Assembly: GCA_964344255.1 (NCBI GenBank)
Contig: CAYFMQ010000001.1
Coordinates: 186,001 to 250,000 of the forward strand
Length of the DNA: 64,000 nucleotides
Reading direction: 5' to 3'
Origin: JAJFIE01 sp964344255
GTDB lineage: Bacteria; Pseudomonadota; Alphaproteobacteria; Rhodospirillales; Casp-alpha2
Shown here: piece by piece, positions 34,465 through 43,453 of the stretch
How the letters are laid out: each line of letters begins with the position of its first letter
How positions within the stretch are numbered: position 1 is the stretch's first letter
Notes under the pieces: generated by a model
The model's input: only the letters and a program-made list of their open reading frames with translations
The model's database searches: none
What the model was told of the DNA's origin: nothing
Translations under genes and position numbers: made by a program

Positions 34465-35154
34465 TCAGGCCCGGCGCACGCCGACCGAATACTTTCGGTC
34501 GACCCGTCTGAGGCCGAAATCGGAAATGGCGGTCAGGATCAGGTAGATGACCAGCACGGCGATCATGAAGGTAAAGGGCTGGCGCACGGAGCGCCCGGCG
34601 GTGAAGGCGTTATAGACCACGTCCTGCAGGCCGATCACGGATACCAGCGCCGTGGACTTGATCAGCACCAGCCAGTTGTTGGTGAAACTGGGCAGCGCAA
34701 AGCGCACCATCTGCGGCCACAGGATCCGGGTGAAGACCTGCCGTTTCGTCATGCCGTAGGCGATGCCCGCCTCGATCTGGCCCTTAGGGACAGCCAGCAC
34801 GGCGCCCCGGAAGGTTTCCGTCATGTAGGCGCCGAAGATGAAGCCGATGGTACCGACCCCGGCGGTAAACTGGTTGATCTCCACATACCCCCACAAACCG
34901 GTAGCGTCGCCCAGGTCGTTGATCAGTTGCTGGCCACCGTAGAACAGCACCAGCATCAGGACGAGATCGGGCACGCCCCTGATCAGGGTCGTATAGCCGC
35001 CGGCGGTCCTGCGGGCGACCGTGGATTTCGACAGCTTGGCCCAGGCACCCAGCAGGCCCAGGAGCACGGACAGCAGCAGGGATCCCAGCGCCAGCTCGAT
35101 TGTCACCAGCGTACCGGACAGCAACGACATGCGGTAATCGTAGATGGCTTCCAT
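34465..35154 (-). CDS. Polar amino-acid ABC importer permease (HisQ/ArtQ-like)
   Basis: 229 residues. The membrane domain starts LSGTLVTIELALGSLLLSVLLGLLG and carries TLIRGVPDLVLMLVLFYGGQQL, typical of the first permease in HisQ/OccQ systems. The EAA loop is QIEAGIAYGMTKRQVFTRILWPQ, and a final helix FTFMIAVLVIYLILTAIS precedes a short basic tail (VDRKYSVGVRRA). It lies 119 bases after the binding-protein gene and 15 before the second permease. The pair forms the heterodimeric channel for an amino acid such as arginine, ornithine, histidine or an opine. Confidence 0.9.
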   Translation of the reverse strand: MEAIYDYRMSLLSGTLVTIELALGSLLLSVLLGLLGAWAKLSKSTVARRTAGGYTTLIRGVPDLVLMLVLFYGGQQLINDLGDATGLWGYVEINQFTAGVGTIGFIFGAYMTETFRGAVLAVPKGQIEAGIAYGMTKRQVFTRILWPQMVRFALPSFTNNWLVLIKSTALVSVIGLQDVVYNAFTAGRSVRQPFTFMIAVLVIYLILTAISDFGLRRVDRKYSVGVRRA

Positions 35155-35273
35155 GGCGTCGGTCCGGCGGTCCTTCAGGTCAATGGGTCAAAACAAGGCA
35201 GTAGGAATAGAGATGGAAAAAAGGGGCGGCGGAGCATTTTAGCCCCTCGCCGCCCCCGTTTTCAGGTCAAGCC

Positions 35274-36053
35274 TCAGCCACCATAGATGTCAAAGGCGAA
35301 GTACTTGTTGTTGATCTTCATGTAGGTGCCGTCGGCGCGGATGGCCTGGATGGCGTTGTTGATGGCGGCGAGCAACTCGTCATTGCCCTTGCGCATGGAA
35401 ATGCCTGCGCCTTCGCCCATGCATTCGACGTCAACCTGGTCACCGCCCATGAAGGCGAAGCTTTTGCCAGCGTCGGTCTGCAGGAAGCCTTCGAGTCCCT
35501 GGATGGAGTCGGAAAGCTGGGCGTCAAGACGGCCGGCGGCCAGATCCTGGAAGACCTCTTCCTGGGTGCCGTACATGACCAGTTCGGCGTCGGGGAAGAA
35601 CTTCTCGACGTAGCACTGGTGCGTGGTGCCGCGCTGCACGCCAACACGCTTGCCGGCCAGCGATTCATTGCTGTCCGTCAGGCTGGTGCCTTCCTTGGCG
35701 ATCATCTTGGCGGGCGTGTTGTAGTACTTGATGGAGAAGTCGATCTTCTTCTTGCGCTCTTCGGTAATCGACATGGACGCGATGATCACGTCGTACTTCT
35801 TGGCCAGCAAGGCGGGAATGATGCCGTCCCAGTCCTGCTCGACGAGAACGCATTCGCGGTTCAGGCGCTTGCAGACCTCATAGGCGAAATCTATGTCGAA
35901 GCCCTTGAGCGTGCCGTCCGGCTCTTTCCACGAGAACGGCGGGTAAGCGCCTTCAACGCCCACACGCAATGGGTGGCTGTCGGCGACGGCCTGGCCCGCA
36001 GCCAGCGCAAGAAACGCGGCGACGGCGATGGATAGAAGTTTTCTGAATTTCAT
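35274..36053 (-). CDS. Polar amino-acid ABC importer, periplasmic binding protein
   Basis: 259 residues from the ATG at 36053, preceded by GGGAGAAAAAGAA; an upstream in-frame start adds 12 unlikely residues. A signal peptide (FRKLLSIAVAAFLALAAGQAVA) is cut before DSHPLRVGVEGAYPPFSW. The bilobed SBP type 3 fold shows FDIDFAYEVCKRLNREC, QDWDGIIPALLAKKYDVIIASMSITEERKKKI, GKRVGVQRGTTHQCYVEKFF and the hinge GRLDAQLSDSIQG. The motifs around YPPF, SMSITEER and the Asp-rich lobe are those of Lys/Arg/Orn- or His-binding proteins. Downstream of the ATPase after a 69-base gap with a hairpin. Confidence 0.9.
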   Translation of the reverse strand: MKFRKLLSIAVAAFLALAAGQAVADSHPLRVGVEGAYPPFSWKEPDGTLKGFDIDFAYEVCKRLNRECVLVEQDWDGIIPALLAKKYDVIIASMSITEERKKKIDFSIKYYNTPAKMIAKEGTSLTDSNESLAGKRVGVQRGTTHQCYVEKFFPDAELVMYGTQEEVFQDLAAGRLDAQLSDSIQGLEGFLQTDAGKSFAFMGGDQVDVECMGEGAGISMRKGNDELLAAINNAIQAIRADGTYMKINNKYFAFDIYGG

Positions 36054-36078
36054 TTCTTTTTCTCCCTGGTTAATAAAT

Positions 36079-36103
36079 CCCGTTATCATTGCCCGATAAC
36101 GGG
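36079..36103 (-). promoter_or_regulatory. Intercistronic hairpin between ATPase and binding-protein genes
   Basis: A perfect 9-bp stem, CCCGTTATC (36079-36087) and GATAACGGG (36095-36103), with a 7-base loop. On the minus strand it follows the ATPase stop and precedes the binding-protein start. There is no strong U-tract, so stabilisation or partial termination is more likely than full termination. Confidence 0.55.
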
Positions 36104-36121
36104 CGCGTTAATCTCCTAATG

Positions 36122-36898
36122 TTAATTTAGCGAAGTCGACAGGAACTGCCGGAAACGCTCCGATTCAGGGTTGCCGAACATGGCGTCCGGCGGCCCTTCC
36201 GCCTCGATCCGTCCCTCGTGCAGGAAAATCACATCCGAGGAAACGTCCCGGGCAAATCCGATTTCATGGGTGACGACGACCATGGTGCGGCCTTCGTCGG
36301 CCAGGTCCCGCATCACGCGCAACACCTCGCCCACCAGTTCCGGGTCCAGCGCCGAGGTAGGCTCGTCGAACAGCATGACTTCCGGGTCCATGGCAAGGGC
36401 TCTTGCAATGGCGGCGCGCTGCTGCTGCCCGCCGGAAGCATGGGCCGGGTAGTAATCCTTGCGGTCGTACATGCCGACCTTATGCAGGATGGCTTCGGCC
36501 CGCTCAATGGCTTCCGCCTTCGATTGCTTCAGCACATGGATCGGCGCTTCGATGACATTTTCCAGGATCGTCATGTGCGACCACAGATTGAAGCTCTGAA
36601 ACACCATGCCGAGGCGGGCGCGGATGTGGGTTACCTGTTTCATGTCTTCTGGTTTGGGATCGCCGTGGTGGTCCGTGGTCATGCGGATAGTGTCGCCATG
36701 CACAGTGACGGTGCCGGCATTGGGGGTCTCGAGCAGGTTGATGCAGCGCAGGAAGGTGCTCTTGCCGGAGCCTGACGAGCCCAGCATGGAGATGACATCG
36801 CCCTGATGGGCGGTCATGGAAACACCTTTTAGCACCTCGACGCTGCCGAAGTTCTTGTGCAGGTCTTCGACAACAAGGGCAGGTACCGTGTCAGACAT
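36122..36898 (-). CDS. Polar amino-acid ABC importer, ATPase (HisP/ArtP-like)
   Basis: 258 residues, standard HisP length. Walker A is MLGSSGSGKST, the Q-loop lies in LGMVFQSFNLWSHMTILENV, the signature is ASGGQQQRAAIARALA and Walker B plus D-loop is VMLFDEPTSALDP; the switch His is in VVVTHEIGFARDVS. The insert TTDHHGDPKPEDMKQVTHIRARL is typical of the HisP/OccP branch. GGGGGG precedes the ATG by three bases. First gene of the operon with the binding protein and two permeases downstream. It powers import of a polar or basic amino acid. Confidence 0.93.
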   Translation of the reverse strand: MSDTVPALVVEDLHKNFGSVEVLKGVSMTAHQGDVISMLGSSGSGKSTFLRCINLLETPNAGTVTVHGDTIRMTTDHHGDPKPEDMKQVTHIRARLGMVFQSFNLWSHMTILENVIEAPIHVLKQSKAEAIERAEAILHKVGMYDRKDYYPAHASGGQQQRAAIARALAMDPEVMLFDEPTSALDPELVGEVLRVMRDLADEGRTMVVVTHEIGFARDVSSDVIFLHEGRIEAEGPPDAMFGNPESERFRQFLSTSLN

Positions 36899-37025
36899 GT
36901 TCCCCCCTGAATCTCCCCTGTTTACTCCCTATGGCGGATTCCCGCCTTGTTCGTTATCTGAGGCGGTATTTAACCACCATTTTCGGGCCATTCACAAGTG
37001 AAACCCTGCATTTTCAAAGGCATGG

Positions 37026-38087
37026 TCAGGAAGTTGTGATATCCCACATCAACGGGCGATCGGCGAAGAAGGGCTCGATCTCATCGCCACCCGGCAGGCG
37101 CAGGCGTGCCGGCGGGTCCGATTTCACACGCTCCAGGGTCATGGTGTCTTCGTTAACCGGGAGGCCATAGAAAGCCGGGCCGTTTAGTGAGGCGAAGGCT
37201 TCCAGGGCATCGAGCTTGCCTTCTTCGTCAAAGGCCTGAGCGTAGACCTGACATGCGACGGGCGCCGAGAACACGCCGGCGCAACCGCACGAAGTTTCCT
37301 TTGCCGCCACCGTATGGGGCGCCGTATCGGTACCCAGGAAAAACGGTCCCTCGCCCGACGTGGCCGCTTCACGCAGCACAAGGCGGTGCTTTTCGCGCTT
37401 GGCAATAGGCAGGCAGTAAAGGTGTGGGCGGATACCGCCCCGGAAGATATCCGTGCGGTTGATCATCAGATGGTGCGCCGTAATGGTGGCGCCCATCTTC
37501 CCGGGCGCCTCTGCATGACGCGCCTGGACGAACCGGACGGCGTCTTCGGTGGTGACGTGCTCGAAGACGATTTTCAGGTCCGGGAAGTCCTTCACCATCG
37601 GCGTCATGACCTTGTCGATGAAGACAGCTTCGCGATCGAAAACGTCCACATCGCCGTCCGTCACCTCGCCGTGAACCAGTAGCGGCATACCGTCCGCCTG
37701 CATACGTTCCAGGACATTGGCGATACGGGCCATATCCGTTACCCCGAAGGCGGAATTCGTCGTCGCGTTGGCCGGGTACAGCTTGGCCGCCGTGAAGACG
37801 CCGTCCCGGAAACCGGCGGACATGTCCTCGATATCCGTATCGTCGGTGAGGTAGCGGGTCATCAACGGCTCGAAGCGGATGCCATCCGGAACCGCAGCCA
37901 TGATCCTGTCACGGTAATCGACAGCGGCGGCGGTGGAGGTTACGGGTGGCGACAGGTTTGGCATGACGATGGCGCGGCAGAACTGACCGGCGGTATAGGG
38001 CACGACTGCCTTGAGCAATTCGCCGTCACGGAAATGCACGTGCCAGTCGTCCGGCCTTCTGATCTGCAGGGATTGGGTTTCCGTCAT
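37026..38087 (-). CDS. pyrC: Dihydroorotase, class II
   Basis: 353 residues, the E. coli PyrC type (about 348). Zinc-site residues are His16 and His18 in DDWHVHFRD, the carbamylated Lys102 in AAKLYPANATTNS, and further His and Asp residues in LVHGEV, FEHVTTEDAV and GTDTAPHTVAAKE. It interconverts carbamoyl aspartate and dihydroorotate in pyrimidine synthesis. AGGAGAACC precedes the ATG. It stands alone between the amino-acid importer and a small secreted protein. Confidence is high from length and all metal ligands. Confidence 0.95.
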   Translation of the reverse strand: MTETQSLQIRRPDDWHVHFRDGELLKAVVPYTAGQFCRAIVMPNLSPPVTSTAAAVDYRDRIMAAVPDGIRFEPLMTRYLTDDTDIEDMSAGFRDGVFTAAKLYPANATTNSAFGVTDMARIANVLERMQADGMPLLVHGEVTDGDVDVFDREAVFIDKVMTPMVKDFPDLKIVFEHVTTEDAVRFVQARHAEAPGKMGATITAHHLMINRTDIFRGGIRPHLYCLPIAKREKHRLVLREAATSGEGPFFLGTDTAPHTVAAKETSCGCAGVFSAPVACQVYAQAFDEEGKLDALEAFASLNGPAFYGLPVNEDTMTLERVKSDPPARLRLPGGDEIEPFFADRPLMWDITTS

Positions 38088-38337
38088 TATTGGTTCTCCT
38101 GAACACGCCCGGGATGCCGCGAGGGCGCGGGATTGTCAATTTCTTTCTTAAAATCATCTGATTATACCGCCCTCGTAAACAACCGACCATGCGGAACACT
38201 TCGTTAACCCTTTGACGGGTACACTATGGTTAATCAAGGGTTGATATGACCCGGCAAGCCCCGGTACCGGCAATCAATCCATAGGCCACGGAACCGCCTT
38301 CGGGGCTTCGGTGGTTCAGCGAAGATTGGAGCGTAGT

Positions 38338-38649
38338 ATGGTACGTTTGCACATGACCATCATGGGCGCTCTGTTAATCTTGTTAAGCGCCCTGTTTTAT
38401 ACACCCCCTGCCCAGGCTCAAAACGCCTGCGCGCTCAGGCAGGCGGTCACCGACAAGCTGGAACAGTCCTATCATGAGCAGGCTTCCGCCTTCGGACTGA
38501 CCAACAACGGCATGATCATCGAGGTGTTCACCTCGCCAGAAGGATCGTGGACGATTTTCGTTACACGCCCTGACGGCGTTAGCTGCCTGCTCGCCACCGG
38601 TGAGAACTGGCAGGCGATGAACAAGGAAATCGCCGAACTCGAAAGCTGA
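38338..38649 (+). CDS. Small secreted protein of unknown function
   Basis: 103 residues from the ATG at 38338, which has GGAG seven bases upstream; a GTG at 38311 is in frame but lacks a site. A signal peptide (VRLHMTIMGALLILLSALFY, cut near AQAQ/NAC) precedes a mature domain with two cysteines (NACALRQA and VSCLLATG) and a short beta-rich part (GMIIEVFTSPEGSWTIFVTRPDG). Similar small periplasmic proteins are common in alphaproteobacteria, but I do not know a function. Convergent with the asparagine synthase gene, 56 bases apart. Confidence 0.65.
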   Translation: MVRLHMTIMGALLILLSALFYTPPAQAQNACALRQAVTDKLEQSYHEQASAFGLTNNGMIIEVFTSPEGSWTIFVTRPDGVSCLLATGENWQAMNKEIAELES

Positions 38650-38705
38650 TCAATGATGCGCCCTGTCCTGAGATCAGGCGTTCCTCAAAGGTGGAATGCC
38701 TGTCT

Positions 38706-40490
38706 CTAGGATTGGGAGAGAACGTCAAAGACATCACCTTCCATGGAACGGTTCTCAATATGGTGATGATGCCATAACGCAAAGAACAGGATATTCCAGG
38801 CTGCCTGTCCGTGTTTCTTTGAGCCGCCGACGTTCAGATTACTGAACAACCCGGAAAGAGCTTCGGTATCGAATGTTTCCTGCACGGCGGGCAAATCTTT
38901 CAGCAAAGCGCCAAGGCGCCCACCCTGCGAGGCGATCCAATCTCCGACCGGCACGGTGAAACCCATCTTGTGATGATAAGGTTGGGATTCAGGCAAGGCC
39001 GTTTCCAGCCAACGCCTGAGCAGCCATTTGCCCATACGCCGCCGGGTCTTGAGCCGATCCGGCAGCCTGAAAGCGAAATCCGCCAGCACGGGATCGATGA
39101 ACGGCACGCGGCCTTCGACGCCATGAGCCATCAGGCAGCGGTCCAGTTTGGTCAGCAGGTCATTGGGCAGCCAATCGGCTATATCGACGGCCTGCGCCGT
39201 TTGCAGGCCGGTCCTGCCGGGCTTCCCTTCGCGTTGCTCCGCCTCGGCGATGCCGTCCCGCCATCCAACAGGCGGCGCACGTAACAACCCAAGATCGTCC
39301 AGGGCGCCGCTCGAACGCATGTGCCTGCCGCCGAACAGGCGCCAACGGGACGCCCGGCGGTATCGCCCGTATCCGCCGAACAGCTCATCGCCGCCTTCGC
39401 CCGACAGGATGACTTTCAGCCCGGCATCACGGGCCGTCTTGGCCAATTTGTAGGTCGGCAACACGGCGTAATCCGCCACCGGGTCATCCATGGCCGCAGC
39501 CACACGGGGCAGCAGGCTCCAGAAGTCCTGTTCCGTTAAAATTACCTCGTCATGCTCCGCACCGACACTGGCGGCGATTCGCCTGGCCTGCTCCCTCTCA
39601 TCATGAACACCGGAGCTTTCAAACCCCACCGTAAAGGCATGAACCGGACGAACATTCAGGCGCGCCATCATGGCAAGGATAGCCGATGAATCGATGCCGC
39701 CTGACAGGAACATGCCATAGTCCACATCGGCCCTCTGGTGCAGCGTTACGCTTTCCATCAGGTAATCATCAAGCAGCTTCAGGGCATCCGTTTCGGATAC
39801 CCCCCTGACACCGCTATCCGGCAGTGCGACCTGCCTGTGGCGTTCGATTATCTCACCACCCCGGACAATCAGCACCTCACCCGGCAGCACCCGGTGAATG
39901 CCCTCAAACGGCGTCTGACTGCCCGTACTGAACTGGAGTTGCAGAACCTCGCTACGTTTTCCTTCCACGACTGAAGGCGTTACGAGACCGGAAGCGATGA
40001 TCGCCTGCGCCTCGGAAGCGAAGACAAACCCCTGGGGGACCTGGGCGTAGTAAAGCGGTTTGATACCAAAGGGATCGCGCGCCAAGACAACCCGGTCGTG
40101 AACGGGATCGTCAATAGCGATGGCGTACATGCCCCGGAGATGGCGGATAAATTCAAGGCCGTGCTGCATATAGAGGTGCAATGGCGGTTCACAATCAGAT
40201 TGTGTCCTGAAGCGGCAGTTTGTCAGGCTTTGGCGTAATTCCCGGTAATTGTAAATCTCGCCGTTTGCAACGATGGCTGGCCCGTCCTCGCCGCTCGGCC
40301 CGAAAATCGGCTGGTCACCACCCTCTAGATCGATAATAGCCAGGCGAACCTGAAGTATCCCGGCGCCGACACGTACATGCCGCCCCTGCCCATCCGGCCC
40401 CCGATGCGCCATGGCGGCAACCATCCGGTCCAGCAGTTCCTCGTCGGGGCGGGATCCGTCGGCCGTTACGATTCCTGCTATACCGCACAT
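38706..40490 (-). CDS. asnB: Glutamine-hydrolysing asparagine synthase (amidotransferase in a glycan cluster)
   Basis: 594 residues. The N-terminal Ntn glutaminase has the catalytic Cys2 exposed after Met removal (MCGIAGIVTADG), with AMAHRGPDGQG and NGEIYNYRELR; the synthetase domain has the PP-loop MFLSGGIDSSAILAMM and LSGEGGDELFGGYGRYRR. It is the last of four adjacent minus-strand genes with three glycosyltransferases, starting directly after the GT4 stop (TAAATG). Proteins of this branch often amidate sugar carboxyl groups of LPS or capsules rather than make free asparagine. Which one applies is inferred from position only. Confidence 0.88.
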   Translation of the reverse strand: MCGIAGIVTADGSRPDEELLDRMVAAMAHRGPDGQGRHVRVGAGILQVRLAIIDLEGGDQPIFGPSGEDGPAIVANGEIYNYRELRQSLTNCRFRTQSDCEPPLHLYMQHGLEFIRHLRGMYAIAIDDPVHDRVVLARDPFGIKPLYYAQVPQGFVFASEAQAIIASGLVTPSVVEGKRSEVLQLQFSTGSQTPFEGIHRVLPGEVLIVRGGEIIERHRQVALPDSGVRGVSETDALKLLDDYLMESVTLHQRADVDYGMFLSGGIDSSAILAMMARLNVRPVHAFTVGFESSGVHDEREQARRIAASVGAEHDEVILTEQDFWSLLPRVAAAMDDPVADYAVLPTYKLAKTARDAGLKVILSGEGGDELFGGYGRYRRASRWRLFGGRHMRSSGALDDLGLLRAPPVGWRDGIAEAEQREGKPGRTGLQTAQAVDIADWLPNDLLTKLDRCLMAHGVEGRVPFIDPVLADFAFRLPDRLKTRRRMGKWLLRRWLETALPESQPYHHKMGFTVPVGDWIASQGGRLGALLKDLPAVQETFDTEALSGLFSNLNVGGSKKHGQAAWNILFFALWHHHHIENRSMEGDVFDVLSQS

Positions 40491-41519
40491 TTACCGGGAC
40501 TCCCCCAAGCGGTTAAAGAACGCAAGGTATTGCTCGACCACAGCCTGCTCCGTGTATAGGCGTTCGTATTCTGCAAATCCATTTGTCGCCAATTGATCTG
40601 CAAGCGATCTATCGCCAAGCACCTGACAGATCCGTGAGGCTAGTTCATCATGGGCATCGACCGGCGTCAGCAACCCGGTTACACCGTCTTCAATAAGCTG
40701 GGAAGGCCCCTGGCTTGACGCGGCAACGACAGGCCGGTTGCCGGCCCAGGCCTCGATAACAACATTGCCCAGAGGTTCGTGGCGGGATGGACATACATAA
40801 ACATCACAGGTCTTGATCAGAGCGTTTATGTTCTGCTGCCAGCCGAGAAAACGGACACGATCCTGGATATCCAGCTTCTGCGCCAGCTTCTCCAGATTCT
40901 CTCGTTCCGGTCCTTCACCGGCAATCCAGAGAATGGCATCCGGAATTCCTGGCAACGCCTTGAGCAAGACATCAAACGCCTTGTTTTTATGCAGCCTGCC
41001 CATAGTCAGGAGCAACGGCGCCTCATCGGGTGTCGAATGAACCGATCGTGAGACTGGCTCGGCGTTGTTGGCATTGACAAAATTTGGAACGTAATGCGCT
41101 CGCTCGGCAGGCCAACCCTCTTTTATCAGGTAATCGACGATATCCGGGGTATTGCCGATCAGATGATCACAACGCCTGTAGTATTTGAGATCATAATATC
41201 CACCTAGGCGGGCGACGAACTGATAGGGACCTTGCGGCATCAGACGTGTCGCCCGGTTCATCCACGTCAGCACGATATCCGGCTTATAGGTCTTGCAGAT
41301 CTTCCGAAGCGCAAAAGGCGTACAAAAATCCAGCACCCCGCCAAATGGCAATTGCGTTGTTTCAACACCGCCGTCATTTAGACGCCTCGCTCTCTCTACA
41401 TCTTTCCTGATAATAACTTTCTGGTCGAGGCCGGTTTTGGACAAGCCGATGACGAGCCGCTCGAAAAAGGATTCAGCACCGCCATGATGGGCGCCCGCCA
41501 TGGCTTGCAGGACCCGCAT
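40491..41519 (-). CDS. Glycosyltransferase family 4 (GT-B)
   Basis: 342 residues. The N-terminal domain starts MRVLQAMAGAHHGGAESFFERL, a GT-B acceptor-side loop. The C-terminal donor domain shows PLLLTMGRLHKNKAFDVLLKAL, LWIAGEGPERENLEKLA, RVRFLGWQQNINALI, CDVYVCPSRHEPLGNVVIEAWA and the EPLG..E acid pair for nucleotide sugar binding. Such proteins add a hexose or similar to LPS core. The stop is joined to the asparagine synthase start, and its own ATG overlaps the end of the GT2 gene by one base, so the cluster is tightly coupled. Confidence 0.9.
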   Translation of the reverse strand: MRVLQAMAGAHHGGAESFFERLVIGLSKTGLDQKVIIRKDVERARRLNDGGVETTQLPFGGVLDFCTPFALRKICKTYKPDIVLTWMNRATRLMPQGPYQFVARLGGYYDLKYYRRCDHLIGNTPDIVDYLIKEGWPAERAHYVPNFVNANNAEPVSRSVHSTPDEAPLLLTMGRLHKNKAFDVLLKALPGIPDAILWIAGEGPERENLEKLAQKLDIQDRVRFLGWQQNINALIKTCDVYVCPSRHEPLGNVVIEAWAGNRPVVAASSQGPSQLIEDGVTGLLTPVDAHDELASRICQVLGDRSLADQLATNGFAEYERLYTEQAVVEQYLAFFNRLGESR

Positions 41520-42292
41520 CAGTTATCCTCCAGCTTGGCCTTAAGGTGCGAGAGCAACGGGTACAGGCCGGCGCAAAGGGCAATCAGCAAGCCATATCCG
41601 CCTTCCCGATACCCTTTGCGCATCACATAGCACTTGAAGAACCGGGAAAAGAAACGGCGCACATTGTTGGCCGTAGAACCGATCTTGCCGGTGGCGCGCA
41701 AATCCCGCGCCTTGGCTGAACTGTAGCTATTGAGGCGTCGAATGGTATCCGTAATATCCCTGTCAACGTGATGGACCAGGCAACCTTTCAGACGCGGCCC
41801 TTTTGTTCCGTTCCACGTCAAGCCGGGATGAACGGATTGCTGCCCCCAGACCTTTACACCTTTCCGTGACAACCGGGGCACCGACGACGTGCCAAAAGAA
41901 CCACCCCATCCATAGCGGACAAGCCGGTCACCGATATAGTTATCAACGGGAATTTCATGCCAATCGAAGGAAGTGGAACCGATAACTTGCCTCACTTCAC
42001 GGGCAAGCTCATCCGTCACCCACTCATCGCTATCCACTTCCAACACCCACTCGCCACGGCAAAAATTCAATCCTTCATTCCGCCGATCACCTTCAATATC
42101 CCAGTCACCCTCCAGAAGCCTGTCCGTATACTGTGAAGCAATAGATTTTGAGTTGTCCGTGCATTTATCAAGAACAACGACGATTTCATCGGCAAACGTC
42201 AAACGTTGAAGACAGGCATCCAACCGGTCTTCCTCGTTGTGAGCGACCACAAGGGCAGAAAGAAGTATTTGATTTTCCGACTCACTTGTCAT
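41519..42292 (-). CDS. Glycosyltransferase family 2 (WaaE/KdtX-like)
   Basis: 257 residues from the ATG at 42292, with AGGA five bases upstream; an ATG at 42298 overlaps the GT9 stop (ATGA) and is nearly as good. The GT-A fold shows LSALVVAHNEEDRLDACLQR, ADEIVVVLDKCTDNS, the GDRRNEGLNFCRGEWVLEVDSDEW region with the DxD-type acids, and a C-terminal amphipathic or membrane-near part (GGYGLLIALCAGLYPLLSHLKAKL). The layout is that of WaaE/KdtX enzymes, which add glucose to the LPS inner core heptose. Substrate not proven. Confidence 0.87.
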   Translation of the reverse strand: MTSESENQILLSALVVAHNEEDRLDACLQRLTFADEIVVVLDKCTDNSKSIASQYTDRLLEGDWDIEGDRRNEGLNFCRGEWVLEVDSDEWVTDELAREVRQVIGSTSFDWHEIPVDNYIGDRLVRYGWGGSFGTSSVPRLSRKGVKVWGQQSVHPGLTWNGTKGPRLKGCLVHHVDRDITDTIRRLNSYSSAKARDLRATGKIGSTANNVRRFFSRFFKCYVMRKGYREGGYGLLIALCAGLYPLLSHLKAKLEDN

Positions 42293-42294
42293 GA

Positions 42295-43281
42295 TCATCC
42301 TGCGCCCGACGATGTCTTGACCTTCCGCCATAACTGGACGGCCGCTTCGTGGACCTTATCAACCGTCAAACTGGACATAAGGTCATAACCATCGGCATTA
42401 CGATAGTCGTAACCCTCTGGAAACACGTCATGATAGTCAAGTTCACCGCGAACAGCCATCGTCAGTTCGCCCCAGGGCGCATAGTGCTCTTCCCGGCTGG
42501 GGCCGAACAGGCCCAAAGTCGGTGTGCCGGCCGCCGCCGCCATATGCATAAGCCCGGAATCGTTGCCGATGAACATGTCCGCCTGTTCAAGGCATGCCTG
42601 AATTTCGAGCAGACTAAGCTTCCCCATCAAATCGAGCACACGATCCGGCGGCAGTGCCCTGATCAGTTTTTCGGCCTGTTGTCGCTCAGATTCCGTGCCG
42701 AATACGGCAATACGGGCCCCGGGCAGAATGCCCTCCGGGGAGGTCAATCGATTTACCAATTCCAGAAAATTATCCGCCGCCCAGGTTTTCGGTCGCCAGT
42801 TTGCCACCGGTCCCAATGCCAACAACGGCCCTCCCCCTTTCAGGACTTCGGCTGCGCGGTCTTTATGTTTCTGGGCCGTCCAGAGATAGGGGGAAGGAGG
42901 TTTGTTCTGCAGCCCAAGAACCCCTGCCATTCTCACAACCCGATGATCGGACATATTTTCCCTGCCGAGATGCCAGGCCTTTCGGCAAGGGACAAGGTAA
43001 CTGAGAGGCGCATTCCTGAAATCAACCACGATGTCCCAAAATCGCGTGACACTCGTCGCCCACAAAGACAGCCAGTGCAGCGAGTATTTTTTCTTTTTCA
43101 GAATGATAATCCGCTCCAGGCCCGGCACAGATTCGAACAGTCCTGCAGCCGCTGGTCCACAAGCGATCGTTACGCGTGCATTGGGATATTCAGATAACAG
43201 GTGTTTCAGTACACCCGTAGAAAGCACGGCATCGCCAACGCGGGTTGCGGTAATAAAAAGGATGCGCATTTGGGCGTCCAT
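42295..43281 (-). CDS. Lipopolysaccharide heptosyltransferase family protein (GT9)
   Basis: 328 residues from the ATG at 43281; the frame is open to 43413 but the family start is MRILFITATRVGDAVLSTGV, whose own ATG is at 43269. GT9 marks are the N-terminal RVGDAVLSTGVLKHLL, then LLALGPVANWRPKTWAADNFLEL, and the donor-site block FIGNDSGLMHMAAAAGTPTLGLFGPSREEHYAPWG. It should transfer a heptose or similar from an ADP-sugar to the LPS core at the inner membrane. It is first in the minus-strand glycan cluster and diverges from ygfZ. Confidence 0.88.
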   Translation of the reverse strand: MDAQMRILFITATRVGDAVLSTGVLKHLLSEYPNARVTIACGPAAAGLFESVPGLERIIILKKKKYSLHWLSLWATSVTRFWDIVVDFRNAPLSYLVPCRKAWHLGRENMSDHRVVRMAGVLGLQNKPPSPYLWTAQKHKDRAAEVLKGGGPLLALGPVANWRPKTWAADNFLELVNRLTSPEGILPGARIAVFGTESERQQAEKLIRALPPDRVLDLMGKLSLLEIQACLEQADMFIGNDSGLMHMAAAAGTPTLGLFGPSREEHYAPWGELTMAVRGELDYHDVFPEGYDYRNADGYDLMSSLTVDKVHEAAVQLWRKVKTSSGAG

Positions 43282-43453
43282 AGGTCCAGGAACAGCGTCA
43301 TCAGATAAAACGCTACCCATCTTTATAATTGGAAACCAATGACTTGCAAGGGAAAGGCCTTGCATCGCATCCATTGCCACCTTACTTCCGTGACTGGACA
43401 GCACAACGGACAACTTCTATCCAGGGTGTTATACTTGTTCACGGAGTTAACAG

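Noticed and set aside
33610..35286. A 558-codon plus-strand frame
   Set aside because: It is the antisense of the two amino-acid permease genes and the start of the binding-protein gene, with a composition rich in His, Gln and Arg and no family motif.
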